Assembly: GCF_015062985.1 (NCBI RefSeq)
Contig: NZ_SUTI01000009.1
Coordinates: 1-64,000, forward strand
Reading direction: 5' to 3'
Length of the DNA stretch: 64,000 bases
Source: Methanobrevibacter sp.
GTDB taxonomy: Archaea > Methanobacteriota > Methanobacteria > Methanobacteriales > Methanobacteriaceae
Part shown: one piece after another, positions 36,357-44,125 of the stretch
How the letters are laid out: every line of letters starts with the position of its first letter
Position numbering within the stretch: the first letter of the stretch is position 1
Program-made: the position numbers and the translations under genes
The notes under the pieces: generated by a model
Told to the model about the DNA's origin: nothing
Seen by the model: the letters and a program-made list of their open reading frames with translations, nothing else
The model's database searches: none

Positions 36357-37409
36357 ATGAATATGAAAAATATGTCACAAGAGTTATTAAAAAGAATTAA
36401 TGATTTGGCCACACCAGTGAAAATAATGCATGTATGTGGTTCTCATGAACATACAATTATGGAAAATGGGATTAGAAGCCTGCTTCCTGACGAAATTGAA
36501 ATTGTTGCAGGACCTGGATGTCCAGTATGTGTAGTCCCATCACGTGAAATTGATGAAAGCCTGGAACTCATAGAAAAAGGAGTTACCATAACTACCTTTG
36601 GAGATATGTTAAGAGTTCCGGGATCAAACGGTTCACTTGCAGATGCTAAAGCTGAAGGCGGAGATGTAAGAGTAGTTTACGGCATCAACAGAGCTATTGA
36701 AATAGCTGAAAAAGAAGACAATGATGTTGTATTTATTGCCGCAGGTTTTGAAACAACCGCGCCAACAACAGCGGCAGAATTATTGTCAACACCGCCAGAA
36801 AACTTTTCAGTACTTTCCTGCCACAGACTTATTCCTCCTGCTATTGATTTTTTAATTAATTCCGGACAGACAAGTCTTAATGCATTAATTCAACCGGGAC
36901 ATGTATGTACAATAATTGGAACAAAACCATTCGAATACTTTTCAACCGATTACGGAATACCTCAGGCTGTTGCCGGATTCAACCCATTAGACATACTGAT
37001 GTCAGTTTACATGATATTAAGACAAATTCATAATGAAACACCGAAAATAGACAATGAATACAACAGAGCAGTTAGAGAAGAAGGAAATGAAATAGCCCAG
37101 GACATGATAGAACAAGTATTTTATGTTGATTCAAGAGAATGGAGAGGATTTCCAAAAATACCTAATTCAATTCTAGAAGTGAAAAAGGAATTTAGCGACT
37201 TTAACGCTCGTGAAAAATATGATATTGAAGTAAAAGACGTTAATGAAGCACCAAAAGGATGTATTTGCGGACCTATATTAAGAGGTCTTGCAAGACCTGA
37301 AGATTGTAAACTGTTTAGAAAAGAATGTAATCCATTACACCCGATTGGAGCTTGTATGGTAAGTAAAGAAGGAACATGCAACATAGCACATAGATACTCT
37401 AGAGGATAA
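36357..37409 (+). CDS. hypD: hydrogenase maturation protein HypD
   Basis: HypD, with HypC, carries the Fe(CN)2CO precursor during assembly of the NiFe-hydrogenase active site. The 350-residue protein has the catalytic Cys of MHVCGSHEHTI (about 24-34), GPGCPVCVVP (about 61-70), FGDMLRVPGS (about 90-99) and the C-terminal Cys-rich Fe-S region with CICGPILRG, FRKECNPLHPIGACMVS and EGTCNIAHRY. ATG 36357 has a short GGT upstream; ATG 36363 is an equal alternative. It is followed two bases later by a phosphatase gene. Confidence 0.95.
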   Translation: MNMKNMSQELLKRINDLATPVKIMHVCGSHEHTIMENGIRSLLPDEIEIVAGPGCPVCVVPSREIDESLELIEKGVTITTFGDMLRVPGSNGSLADAKAEGGDVRVVYGINRAIEIAEKEDNDVVFIAAGFETTAPTTAAELLSTPPENFSVLSCHRLIPPAIDFLINSGQTSLNALIQPGHVCTIIGTKPFEYFSTDYGIPQAVAGFNPLDILMSVYMILRQIHNETPKIDNEYNRAVREEGNEIAQDMIEQVFYVDSREWRGFPKIPNSILEVKKEFSDFNAREKYDIEVKDVNEAPKGCICGPILRGLARPEDCKLFRKECNPLHPIGACMVSKEGTCNIAHRYSRG

Positions 37410-37410
37410 T

Positions 37411-38115
37411 ATGACTATAGAAGCAATTGCAGTAGATATTGACGGAACAATAACTGATGAAAAAAGACAGATTTGCATTTCTGCTATTGAAGCTTTAAGA
37501 AAAGCTGAAGCGGCAGGAATACCAACAATAATCGTTACGGGAAATGTTGTAAATTATGCATATGCAACTGAAGTGCTTATTGGATGCAGCGGAGGCCTTG
37601 TAGCTGAAAACGGAGGCATTGTTTTTAAAGAAGGTGAGAATAATAATGCCGTTGAGACAATGGTTGAGAGAGATTTTGTAACTTCCGCCGAAAAACACCT
37701 GAAAGAAAAATTAGGGGACAAATTCGAAAAACATGCATCCCATGACAACATGTATCGATTAACCGAAACCGTTTTTTACAAAACTCTTGCAAGGGAAGAA
37801 CTGGAAGATGCATTGAAAGATTTCAAATATCTTGAACAGCTTGAAATATATGACAGCGGTTTTGCTTTACATATTACTGATAAGCGTGTTAATAAAGGAA
37901 CCTCACTCAAATATTTATGTGAAAGGAACGGCATAGATATGGAAAACGTTATGGCAATCGGAGACAGTGAAAACGATGAAGACTTCTTAAAGGAAGTTGG
38001 TTATAAAATAGCTGTTGGGAATGCGGAAGACAAGTTAAAGCAAATCAGCACATACACCTGCGAAAAGACATTTGGTGACGGTGTGGCTGAAGCTATTGAA
38101 AAATTTGCATTGTAG
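37411..38115 (+). CDS. phosphoglycolate phosphatase, archaeal HAD type
   Basis: A HAD-family phosphatase (subfamily IIB, Cof-like cap) of 234 residues, in the archaeal phosphoglycolate phosphatase group. HAD motif I is DIDGTITDE (about 9-17), motif II is IVTGN (about 41-45), Lys of motif III lies in NKGTSLKYL (about 159-167), and motif IV is GDSENDEDFL (about 185-194). The AGAGGAT site precedes the ATG. It would remove 2-phosphoglycolate, though other small phosphates are possible. It sits between hypD and a PmbA-type gene in one probable operon. Confidence 0.88.
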   Translation: MTIEAIAVDIDGTITDEKRQICISAIEALRKAEAAGIPTIIVTGNVVNYAYATEVLIGCSGGLVAENGGIVFKEGENNNAVETMVERDFVTSAEKHLKEKLGDKFEKHASHDNMYRLTETVFYKTLAREELEDALKDFKYLEQLEIYDSGFALHITDKRVNKGTSLKYLCERNGIDMENVMAIGDSENDEDFLKEVGYKIAVGNAEDKLKQISTYTCEKTFGDGVAEAIEKFAL

Positions 38116-38122
38116 GGATAAG

Positions 38123-39433
38123 ATGATACACGAAATAGCTCAAAAGGCAATCAAAGCAATTGAAAAAGATTGTGATGCTTATGAAATTTATATAGATGAA
38201 TCAAAATTTATTCAACTGGATTCCAAGAAGGAAGAATTGAATTTTGCAAAGGAAGAAATTGAATGTGGTGTCGGCATTCGAGTAATAAAGGATAATAGAA
38301 TCGGCTTCGCGTTTACTTCAAATATGGATAAAATAATTGAAACTGCCACACAGGCCATTGAAAACACAAAATTGAACAAAATTGATGAGAATTATGCTTT
38401 TGCAGAAGTTGAAAAAGTCCCTAAAGTGAAAAACGTATATGATAAAAAGTTTAAGGATTTGCATCTCGATGAATGCATTGAATTTTTAAAGAATGCCATT
38501 GATTGCGTAACTGATGCCGGTTGTGAAATAACTGGATCAAGTTTTTCAGCAAGCGAAGGAAGGTCATTGATTGTAAATTCAAATGGAGCGTCTATAGAAG
38601 ATGAAGGAACCGGTTTTGGTTTAGGGATATCTACACTACTTCAAAAAGATGGAAAAATTGCAACAGCATACAGTTCACAGTCTTCAAGATTTTTTGATTT
38701 GGATGGTGAAAAAATATCTGATGAGGCATGTAGTCTGGCAAAAAAATCCTTAGATACCAAAGCTGTAGAAACTGATGATTATACTGTTGTTCTTGATTAT
38801 TATGCTGCAACAGGACTTTTGCAAACATTCATGGGTGCGTTTAATGGTGAAAATGTTATGAGGAGCAGGTCTATCCTAAAAGATAAGATGGGCTCTGAAA
38901 TAGTTAATGCAAACTTGACCATTAGCGACAATCCTCTTCTTGATAAAGGATTATTGACTGCAAAATCCGATGGGGAAGGTAGCGTAAGTAAAAAAACTGA
39001 ATTGGTCAAAGAGGGTGTTTTGAATTCATTTATCTATGACATCTACACCGCAAATAAGAACGGCATTGAAACCACATCCAACGGACTTAGACATTCTTAT
39101 CTGACAACCCCTGTGATTGCACCTACAAATCTTGAATTTAAGTTTAGTGAAATGAAAGACCTTGAAGAAATAGATAAGGGTGTTTTAACAACAAGCGTTT
39201 TAGGTGCTCATACTGCAAATCCAATATCCGGAGACTTTTCAGTTGAAGCCAGCAATGCATTTAAAATAGAAAATGGAGAATTAACTGATCCAATAAATAA
39301 TGCTATGATTTCAGGAAATATTTTTGAAATTATGAAAAGTGTTGAAGGATTAAATTCTGAAATAAGACAATATGGGTCTTTTATCATTCCTAAATTAATT
39401 GTCCATGACTTAAGAGTTGTTGGGCAAAATTAA
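38123..39433 (+). CDS. TldD/PmbA family metallopeptidase-like protein
   Basis: This 436-residue protein belongs to the TldD/PmbA(TldE) family, which in bacteria forms a TldD/TldE protease that matures microcin B17 and degrades CcdA. It lacks an HExxxH motif that I can find, as expected for the PmbA (TldE) partner. Family text includes GCEITGSSFSASEGRSLIVNSNGA (from about 134) and NPISGDFSVEASNAFKIENGE (from about 371), the closing signature. The ATG at 38123, seven bases after the previous stop and with GGGATA upstream, replaces an earlier in-frame start inside the phosphatase gene. A TldD partner is not in the window. Confidence 0.9.
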   Translation: MIHEIAQKAIKAIEKDCDAYEIYIDESKFIQLDSKKEELNFAKEEIECGVGIRVIKDNRIGFAFTSNMDKIIETATQAIENTKLNKIDENYAFAEVEKVPKVKNVYDKKFKDLHLDECIEFLKNAIDCVTDAGCEITGSSFSASEGRSLIVNSNGASIEDEGTGFGLGISTLLQKDGKIATAYSSQSSRFFDLDGEKISDEACSLAKKSLDTKAVETDDYTVVLDYYAATGLLQTFMGAFNGENVMRSRSILKDKMGSEIVNANLTISDNPLLDKGLLTAKSDGEGSVSKKTELVKEGVLNSFIYDIYTANKNGIETTSNGLRHSYLTTPVIAPTNLEFKFSEMKDLEEIDKGVLTTSVLGAHTANPISGDFSVEASNAFKIENGELTDPINNAMISGNIFEIMKSVEGLNSEIRQYGSFIIPKLIVHDLRVVGQN

Positions 39434-39464
39434 GAGAAAATTAAATCTTTTTTAATTTTTCTCT
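39433..39464. terminator. bidirectional hairpin terminator between convergent genes
   Basis: An imperfect inverted repeat, AGAGAAAATTAAA against TTTAATTTTTCTCT, spans the junction between the pmbA-type gene and the convergent small gene. T-runs are present on both strands, so it can act in both directions. Confidence 0.5.
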
Positions 39465-39695
39465 ATATCTATTTATGGTTCCGTCGTCCTTAAATTCCAT
39501 GTTTAAATAATCCAAAGTAATCTTTTTGTTGTCATCAAAAATCTTTAGCTTATCATTCATGACCTTATCGATGTCATCATCTAATTTTTTCAATCTGTTT
39601 TCAAAAGATTTCTCAAATTTCATCATGTTAATATTTGATTTGCGGGAAATCCTTTCAAGTTCCTTTTCCAAATCAACATTCTCTTTTTTAGGCAT
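39441..39695 (-). CDS. small charged coiled-coil protein
   Basis: An 84-residue hydrophilic protein with heptad-like Lys/Glu-rich text (EKELERISRKS, FENRLKKLDDDIDKVMNDK), predicted to be mostly helical. I do not recognise a family. AGTGGT upstream of ATG 39695 supports that start; the longer ATG at 39713 would overlap the preceding gene. It is the last gene of the moeA operon and overlaps the 39433-39464 hairpin. No function can be given. Confidence 0.6.
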   Translation of the reverse strand: MPKKENVDLEKELERISRKSNINMMKFEKSFENRLKKLDDDIDKVMNDKLKIFDDNKKITLDYLNMEFKDDGTINRYREKLKKI

Positions 39696-39702
39696 AATAC
39701 CA

Positions 39703-40164
39703 CTACATCTCAATAATTGGTAATTGAATTTCAGTTACGTATTCTTTTTCGTCATCACAATTGAAAAAATTCTTAACTAATACTTCTTTAGGTGATCCTA
39801 TAATGTCATAATGATTTTCCTGGGCGATATCGACCAATTTGGCATAGGTATCCAAAATGTTATCAGAAGGTCCTTCATGAATTCCTGATAAAACTTTATG
39901 CTCCACCATGTTAACGACACGAATCATATCTTTTTCATCGGCATCCTCTTTAATGACAATGCTTACGTCATATACTGCATCGCCTTCATTAACTTCATGT
40001 CTTGGTGAGAAATAAACAATGAAAGGTTCACCGTCAACCTCTATCTCTTCAGCATCAACCCAACCCATCAATTTAGAAACTAATATCTCCAAATCTGTAA
40101 TGGGGCCTTTATAATTAATAACTCCTAATTTTTGTTCTGGAATGACTTTTACTTCGCTTTCCAT
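39703..40164 (-). CDS. GyrI-like effector-binding domain protein
   Basis: A stand-alone GyrI/AraC effector-binding domain (SOUL/GyrI fold) of 153 residues, with the usual YKGP near the start, a FIVYFSP strand (about 69-75), YDVSIVI and, in the second half, HEGPSDNILDTYAKL (about 116-130). Such domains bind small hydrophobic molecules or serve as cyclopropanoid hydrolases; without a DNA-binding domain, this one is probably not a regulator by itself. AGGTGATATT precedes the ATG. It follows moeA by 27 bases. Ligand unknown. Confidence 0.85.
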   Translation of the reverse strand: MESEVKVIPEQKLGVINYKGPITDLEILVSKLMGWVDAEEIEVDGEPFIVYFSPRHEVNEGDAVYDVSIVIKEDADEKDMIRVVNMVEHKVLSGIHEGPSDNILDTYAKLVDIAQENHYDIIGSPKEVLVKNFFNCDDEKEYVTEIQLPIIEM

Positions 40165-40191
40165 AATATCACCTTTACATTAATTATGCTT

Positions 40192-41415
40192 TTAATTAAA
40201 TAAATAAACTTCTACTTCCTCGCCTTCATCCAAAAGTTCAACAGATTTCGGCACCTTTACATAACCGTCAGCACTTGACAATGAAAAAATTGCACCGGAA
40301 TCCTTAAAAATAGGATGAACATCTTCGCCATCGACTTTAACCAGCTGATATTGCATCCTGCCAACCGGAGAGTGAATTCTTCTAGTCATTTTTCCTTTGA
40401 TTGTTTCAAGTTCGAAATTTCTGTCAATGCCTGCCAATTTAGTTAAAGGTTGAGCGACAAATGCATTGAATATCATTAAAGCGGAAACCGGATTTCCAGG
40501 CAGTCCGATTACAATCTTATTATCGATGACACCGACAATTGTCGGCTTGCCCGGTTGAACTGAAATTCCATGAATATGAACTTCGCCCAGTTCATCTAAA
40601 ACATGCTTTAAAACATCTCCTAAACCTGCTGAAGTTCCACCGGAACAAAGGAGAATGTCCACTTCACTTAAAGAACTGATTATTTTTTCTTTGACTTCAT
40701 CATAATCGTCCCTCATTATGCCTAAAAAGTGGGCGTCACAACCGCATGAAATTCCTGCATTTTTAATCATGCCGCCATTGACATCATATATCTTACCGTA
40801 TTCAAGTTCCTGTCCCTGAAGGACAATCTCATTTCCTGAAGATACCACGCCAACACTAGGTTTCTTATAAACCTCGATTGTTTCAAAACCTTGTGAAAGC
40901 AAAACACCAATTTTTCCAGGATTTAAAAAATCGCCTTTTTTGAGGATTAGATTGCCCTCTTCAATGTCTGAGCCTTTTTTAGCAACGTCCTGTGAGGGTG
41001 TTGCAGTGGTCAGCAGGTTAACTTCATCCCCTAATTTTTCACAATACTCAACCATTACAACGGATTGTGATCCTTCAGGCATGGCTGCACCGGTACTGAT
41101 TTCAATACATTTTCCCTTTTCAACTTTTTTGTCTGTTGTTGAGCCTGCTTCCAGAAAATCAATTACTTCCAATGTATTAGGTGATTCCTCTGAAGCGCCG
41201 AAACTATCTTCAGCCAATATTGCAAATCCATCTTTTAATGCTTTATTAAACGGTGGGAAATCCATTCTTGAGTAAACATCATTATATAAAATTCTTCCAT
41301 AAGCTTCAGTGACTAAAATTTCTTCACTTTGAGGTTTTAAATTTTCATCAAATAAATTTTGAATAATATCTATCGCTTCATCACATTCCTTTATCTTTAA
41401 AAATTCGGTTCCCAT
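40192..41415 (-). CDS. moeA: molybdopterin molybdenumtransferase
   Basis: MoeA inserts molybdate or tungstate into adenylated molybdopterin, needed for formylmethanofuran dehydrogenase in methanogens. The 407-residue protein has the first-domain YGRILYNDVYSRMDFPPFNKALKDGFA region (from about 46), SVGVVSSGNEIV (about 185-196), the MPT-binding LLCSGGTSAGLGD (about 256-268) and IGLPGNPVSALMIF (about 304-317). Domain IV at the C-terminus is complete. GGGGTT precedes the ATG. It heads a three-gene operon with the GyrI-like and coiled-coil proteins. Confidence 0.94.
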   Translation of the reverse strand: MGTEFLKIKECDEAIDIIQNLFDENLKPQSEEILVTEAYGRILYNDVYSRMDFPPFNKALKDGFAILAEDSFGASEESPNTLEVIDFLEAGSTTDKKVEKGKCIEISTGAAMPEGSQSVVMVEYCEKLGDEVNLLTTATPSQDVAKKGSDIEEGNLILKKGDFLNPGKIGVLLSQGFETIEVYKKPSVGVVSSGNEIVLQGQELEYGKIYDVNGGMIKNAGISCGCDAHFLGIMRDDYDEVKEKIISSLSEVDILLCSGGTSAGLGDVLKHVLDELGEVHIHGISVQPGKPTIVGVIDNKIVIGLPGNPVSALMIFNAFVAQPLTKLAGIDRNFELETIKGKMTRRIHSPVGRMQYQLVKVDGEDVHPIFKDSGAIFSLSSADGYVKVPKSVELLDEGEEVEVYLFN

Positions 41416-41511
41416 AATAACCCCTTTTTATATAAAATCCAATAAATTAATATATAATATATAGATAAATATATAAATAATTTAATCTTATGGTGAAAAG
41501 TATTATTATTT

Positions 41512-41516
41512 GGAGG
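41512..41516 (+). promoter_or_regulatory. Shine-Dalgarno site fixing the aIF1A TTG start
   Basis: GGAGG lies seven bases before a TTG that begins the conserved aIF1A sequence. There is no ATG that could serve, so the site decides a TTG start. Confidence 0.8.
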
Positions 41517-41523
41517 AGAGTAT

Positions 41524-41823
41524 TTGTCTAAACCTAATCAACAACAAGAATATAGAAGAGTGAGAACTCCTAAAAAGGGAGAAATCCCAGGAGTAGTTGA
41601 ACAAATTATGGGACACGGAAAATTAAAAGTTCGTTGTGCTGATGGAAATATAAGAATGACCAGAATCCCTGGAAAAATGAAAAAACGTATTTGGATTCGT
41701 GAAGGAGACGTAATCCTTGTAAAACCATGGGATTTCCAATCTGATGAAAAAGCTGATGTGATCTGGAGATATACAAAAACAGAATCAAACTGGCTTGAAA
41801 GAAAAGGCTACCTAAAAATGTAG
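41524..41823 (+). CDS. eif1A: translation initiation factor aIF1A
   Basis: aIF1A binds the A-site region of the 30S subunit during start-codon selection. The 99-residue OB-fold protein has the family text GEIPGVVEQIMGHGKLKVRCADG (about 18-40), TRIPGKMKKRIWIREGDVILVKPWDFQ (about 45-71) and DVIWRYTK. It starts at TTG, with a strong GGAGG site. It opens the archaeal block aIF1A-rio1-pno1-top6B-top6A, in this genome split after rio1. Confidence 0.96.
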   Translation: MSKPNQQQEYRRVRTPKKGEIPGVVEQIMGHGKLKVRCADGNIRMTRIPGKMKKRIWIREGDVILVKPWDFQSDEKADVIWRYTKTESNWLERKGYLKM

Positions 41824-41850
41824 TCTAACTACTTATTTTTTTTGATTTTA

Positions 41851-42624
41851 ATGGATTCAAAAATAGCGAAAGCTGATGCCAAACATGAAAAGCTGCATTC
41901 CCAAAAAAGAAAAAAGGACAGTTCCGACAGAAAAGTGGGGAATGAAATTTTTGATAAGATAACATTAGAAACATTATATAAACTAGCTAATCAAGGTTAT
42001 ATAGATATTTTAAATGGTGCAATAAGCACAGGCAAAGAAGCGAATGTGCTTACAGGCATAACCGATGCTGAAGAATATGTGGCTGTTAAAATCTACAGAA
42101 TTGCCACTTCTGATTTTAAAAAGATGGATTACTACCTTAAAGGCGATCCTCGATTCAACATTAAAACTAAAAATAAAAGGAAAATAATTTATTCCTGGGT
42201 TACAAAGGAATTCAAAAACCTGACTCGTCTTGAATCCGCAGGAGTTAAAGTTCCACATCCAATTACAAGCTCCAATAATGTGCTTTTAATTGAATTCATT
42301 GGTGATGAAGACGGAAATCCTGCACAACCTGTTAAAAACCAGCCCCCTAAAAATCCTGATGAATTCTTTAACAAGTTGCTTGTAAATCTGAAACTCTTTG
42401 TAAATGAAGCCAAATTAGTGCATGGGGACTTATCCAATTACAATATTCTAAATCAGGATGAAGAACCGGTGATTATTGACGTGTCACAATCAGTTGTTTT
42501 AGACAATCCTATTTCAAAAGAGCTTCTTGAAAGGGACATAAACACTTTAGTTAGAGAATATACAAAACTTGGTGTTGAAACTAGTTTTAACGAAATTTGG
42601 GAATATGTAAATCCTAAATTTTAA
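41851..42624 (+). CDS. rio1: RIO1-type serine protein kinase
   Basis: Rio1 is an atypical kinase/ATPase acting in late 40S/30S maturation. The 257-residue protein has the flexible-loop/nucleotide text STGKEANV (about 52-59), VAVKIYRIATSDFKKMDYYLKGDPRF with catalytic Lys (from about 73), the catalytic loop HGDLSNYNIL (about 191-200) and the metal-binding IIDVSQSV (about 208-215). The ATG at 41851 is preferred; an in-frame TTG lies three codons upstream (41842). It follows aIF1A by 27 bases, with T-rich text between. Confidence 0.94.
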   Translation: MDSKIAKADAKHEKLHSQKRKKDSSDRKVGNEIFDKITLETLYKLANQGYIDILNGAISTGKEANVLTGITDAEEYVAVKIYRIATSDFKKMDYYLKGDPRFNIKTKNKRKIIYSWVTKEFKNLTRLESAGVKVPHPITSSNNVLLIEFIGDEDGNPAQPVKNQPPKNPDEFFNKLLVNLKLFVNEAKLVHGDLSNYNILNQDEEPVIIDVSQSVVLDNPISKELLERDINTLVREYTKLGVETSFNEIWEYVNPKF

Positions 42625-42625
42625 A

Positions 42626-43075
42626 TTATGAAACAACATCACTTTGTTCCAAACTTAAATGATTTAAAGTCTGATTTGCAAAAATATAATTCAAAATATT
42701 TGCCAATGTTCTTCCAACCACTAATCCTGCCCAAATTCCAGTTAAACCAAATGAGAAAAATATCCCAAACAGATATGTGAAAAAGACTGAGAATAATAAT
42801 TCCCGGACAAGTGTCCACATCAAACTATGGAACCCTTTACCAAGCCCCTGATATAGAAATGTTGATGGCAACCCGATTCCTAAAAATGGCAGACAGAAAA
42901 CCACTATCCTTATAAATAATACTAAACCACCAAGTAAATCGCTGTTTTCTGAAGTGTGAACGAAAATTAAACCCAAAGGTTGTGCAAATACAAATATACA
43001 AATAGCAATTAAGGTTCCAAGAATTACTGCACACTTGCATCCGAAATGATCATGTTCATTATTCAGATTGGAGTA
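42626..43075 (-). pseudogene. remnant of a MATE-family transporter
   Basis: Only the C-terminal third of a MATE efflux transporter remains. The minus strand reads in one frame from about 43075: FYSNLNNEHDHFG, then a helix with AVILGTLIAICIFVFAQPLG, then IRIVVFCLPFLGIGLP, a QGLGKG loop (typical of MATE) and two more helices to a stop at 42626. A TGA closes the frame just upstream of 43075, and no N-terminal half is found. The reading frame itself is intact, so the truncation could be fairly recent. It begins directly after the rio1 stop. Confidence 0.75.
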
Positions 43076-43158
43076 AAATAATTTTTTATATCCTCAAATT
43101 GGATAGGAAATATCTAAAAAAAGTTAATGTAAAAAAAAATAAAAAGATAACAGTAGCT

Positions 43159-43929
43159 TCAATCACCATAAATGCTTTTTCGAATATTATCCATAAATGC
43201 TTTTTCATCATCAGTTAAGTCAATTGAATCGAATTTGTCTACATGCATACGCCTGATACGAATTACAAATACTAGAATTAAGATTAATAAAAAAGATAAT
43301 AAACTAAGAAATGGAGATATGAATGCCAAGAGAAGTGATATTATTGAACTGATGAGCGGCGCCAACAATAGGTAGAATGCTGTCAATGTAACACCTTTAA
43401 GATACAACTTCAAGTTAGGCATTTCTATTCCATCATTGTAATTATCGTGGAATGCAGTTTTTATTTCTTCTTTTTTATCAAAATACTCTTTAAAATTATG
43501 CCTAATCAATAGCATGAACATAATTAGGTATAATAAACTAATCAACATTATCAATAATGAAAAGAATACATTTGCATTGGCATAATGGTAAAATTTAAAA
43601 AGGAATCCTGTTGCAAATGGTATCAAACAAACGGTTGCCATTGTAAACATGTTCAATGTCAATATTATATAGCTTATTTTTTTAAAATTAAAAAGAATAA
43701 CCGTATTTTCCCAAAAATTATATACAATATAAAAACTAATGAAATATATTAAAATAGCTGGCACTAAAGAATTTATAAAATATTCGTTTAACGCAACACC
43801 AGATGAGATCTCCGTCATTGTTGGAACTGCAAATTCCAAAACAAGAATTGTCATGGCGATTGCAAAAACACCATCGGTAATCGCAGAATGCCTATCAGTA
43901 AAATTATTAAACAACTCAATTTTTGCCAT
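43159..43929 (-). CDS. TMEM175-like (DUF1211) potassium channel
   Basis: A 256-residue protein with about six hydrophobic helices. Its first helix carries RHSAITDGVFAIAMTILVLEF (from about 13), matching the R-x3-FSD-x-VFAIA-x-T/L-LVLE signature of TMEM175/DUF1211, K+-selective channels of bacteria and archaea that lack the usual P-loop. The Phe-Ser-Asp triplet is Ile-Thr-Asp here, so the Asp is kept. The C-terminus adds a long charged tail. No ribosome site is evident. It is one of four genes inserted into the aIF1A-top6 block. Confidence 0.8.
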   Translation of the reverse strand: MAKIELFNNFTDRHSAITDGVFAIAMTILVLEFAVPTMTEISSGVALNEYFINSLVPAILIYFISFYIVYNFWENTVILFNFKKISYIILTLNMFTMATVCLIPFATGFLFKFYHYANANVFFSLLIMLISLLYLIMFMLLIRHNFKEYFDKKEEIKTAFHDNYNDGIEMPNLKLYLKGVTLTAFYLLLAPLISSIISLLLAFISPFLSLLSFLLILILVFVIRIRRMHVDKFDSIDLTDDEKAFMDNIRKSIYGD

Positions 43930-44110
43930 TAATTAAAATAGTGTTCTTCATTTTATTTAATCTTATGCGAAATATAGTCCTATTTAATCCTGATTGAACT
44001 TCATCTAAAACAGTTTTACAGAATATACACACCCTGTTAATATGTTGTTAAAAAAAGAAATATTAATAAATGAACAAAAACTAAGTATACTTTAAGAGAT
44101 GTAGTAAACT

Positions 44111-44125
44111 GAGGTCGATAGCATA
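44111..44125 (+). promoter_or_regulatory. ribosome-site-like GAGGTC before an in-frame ATA
   Basis: GAGGTCGAT sits seven bases before an ATA codon (44123) in the aminomutase frame. The nearest in-frame stop is TAA at 44105, and no ATG, GTG or TTG occurs in frame before TTG at 44276. The site is the best candidate for initiation of the full-length protein at a non-standard codon. Confidence 0.4.

Noticed and set aside
36357..36362. Large N-terminal uncertainty of hypD
   Set aside because: The two candidate ATGs differ by only two codons and do not affect the conserved region.
44099..44107. ATG followed by TAG in the aminomutase frame, possibly pyrrolysine decoding
   Set aside because: TAG is followed at once by TAA, so readthrough would still stop, and nothing in the window suggests a pyrrolysine system.
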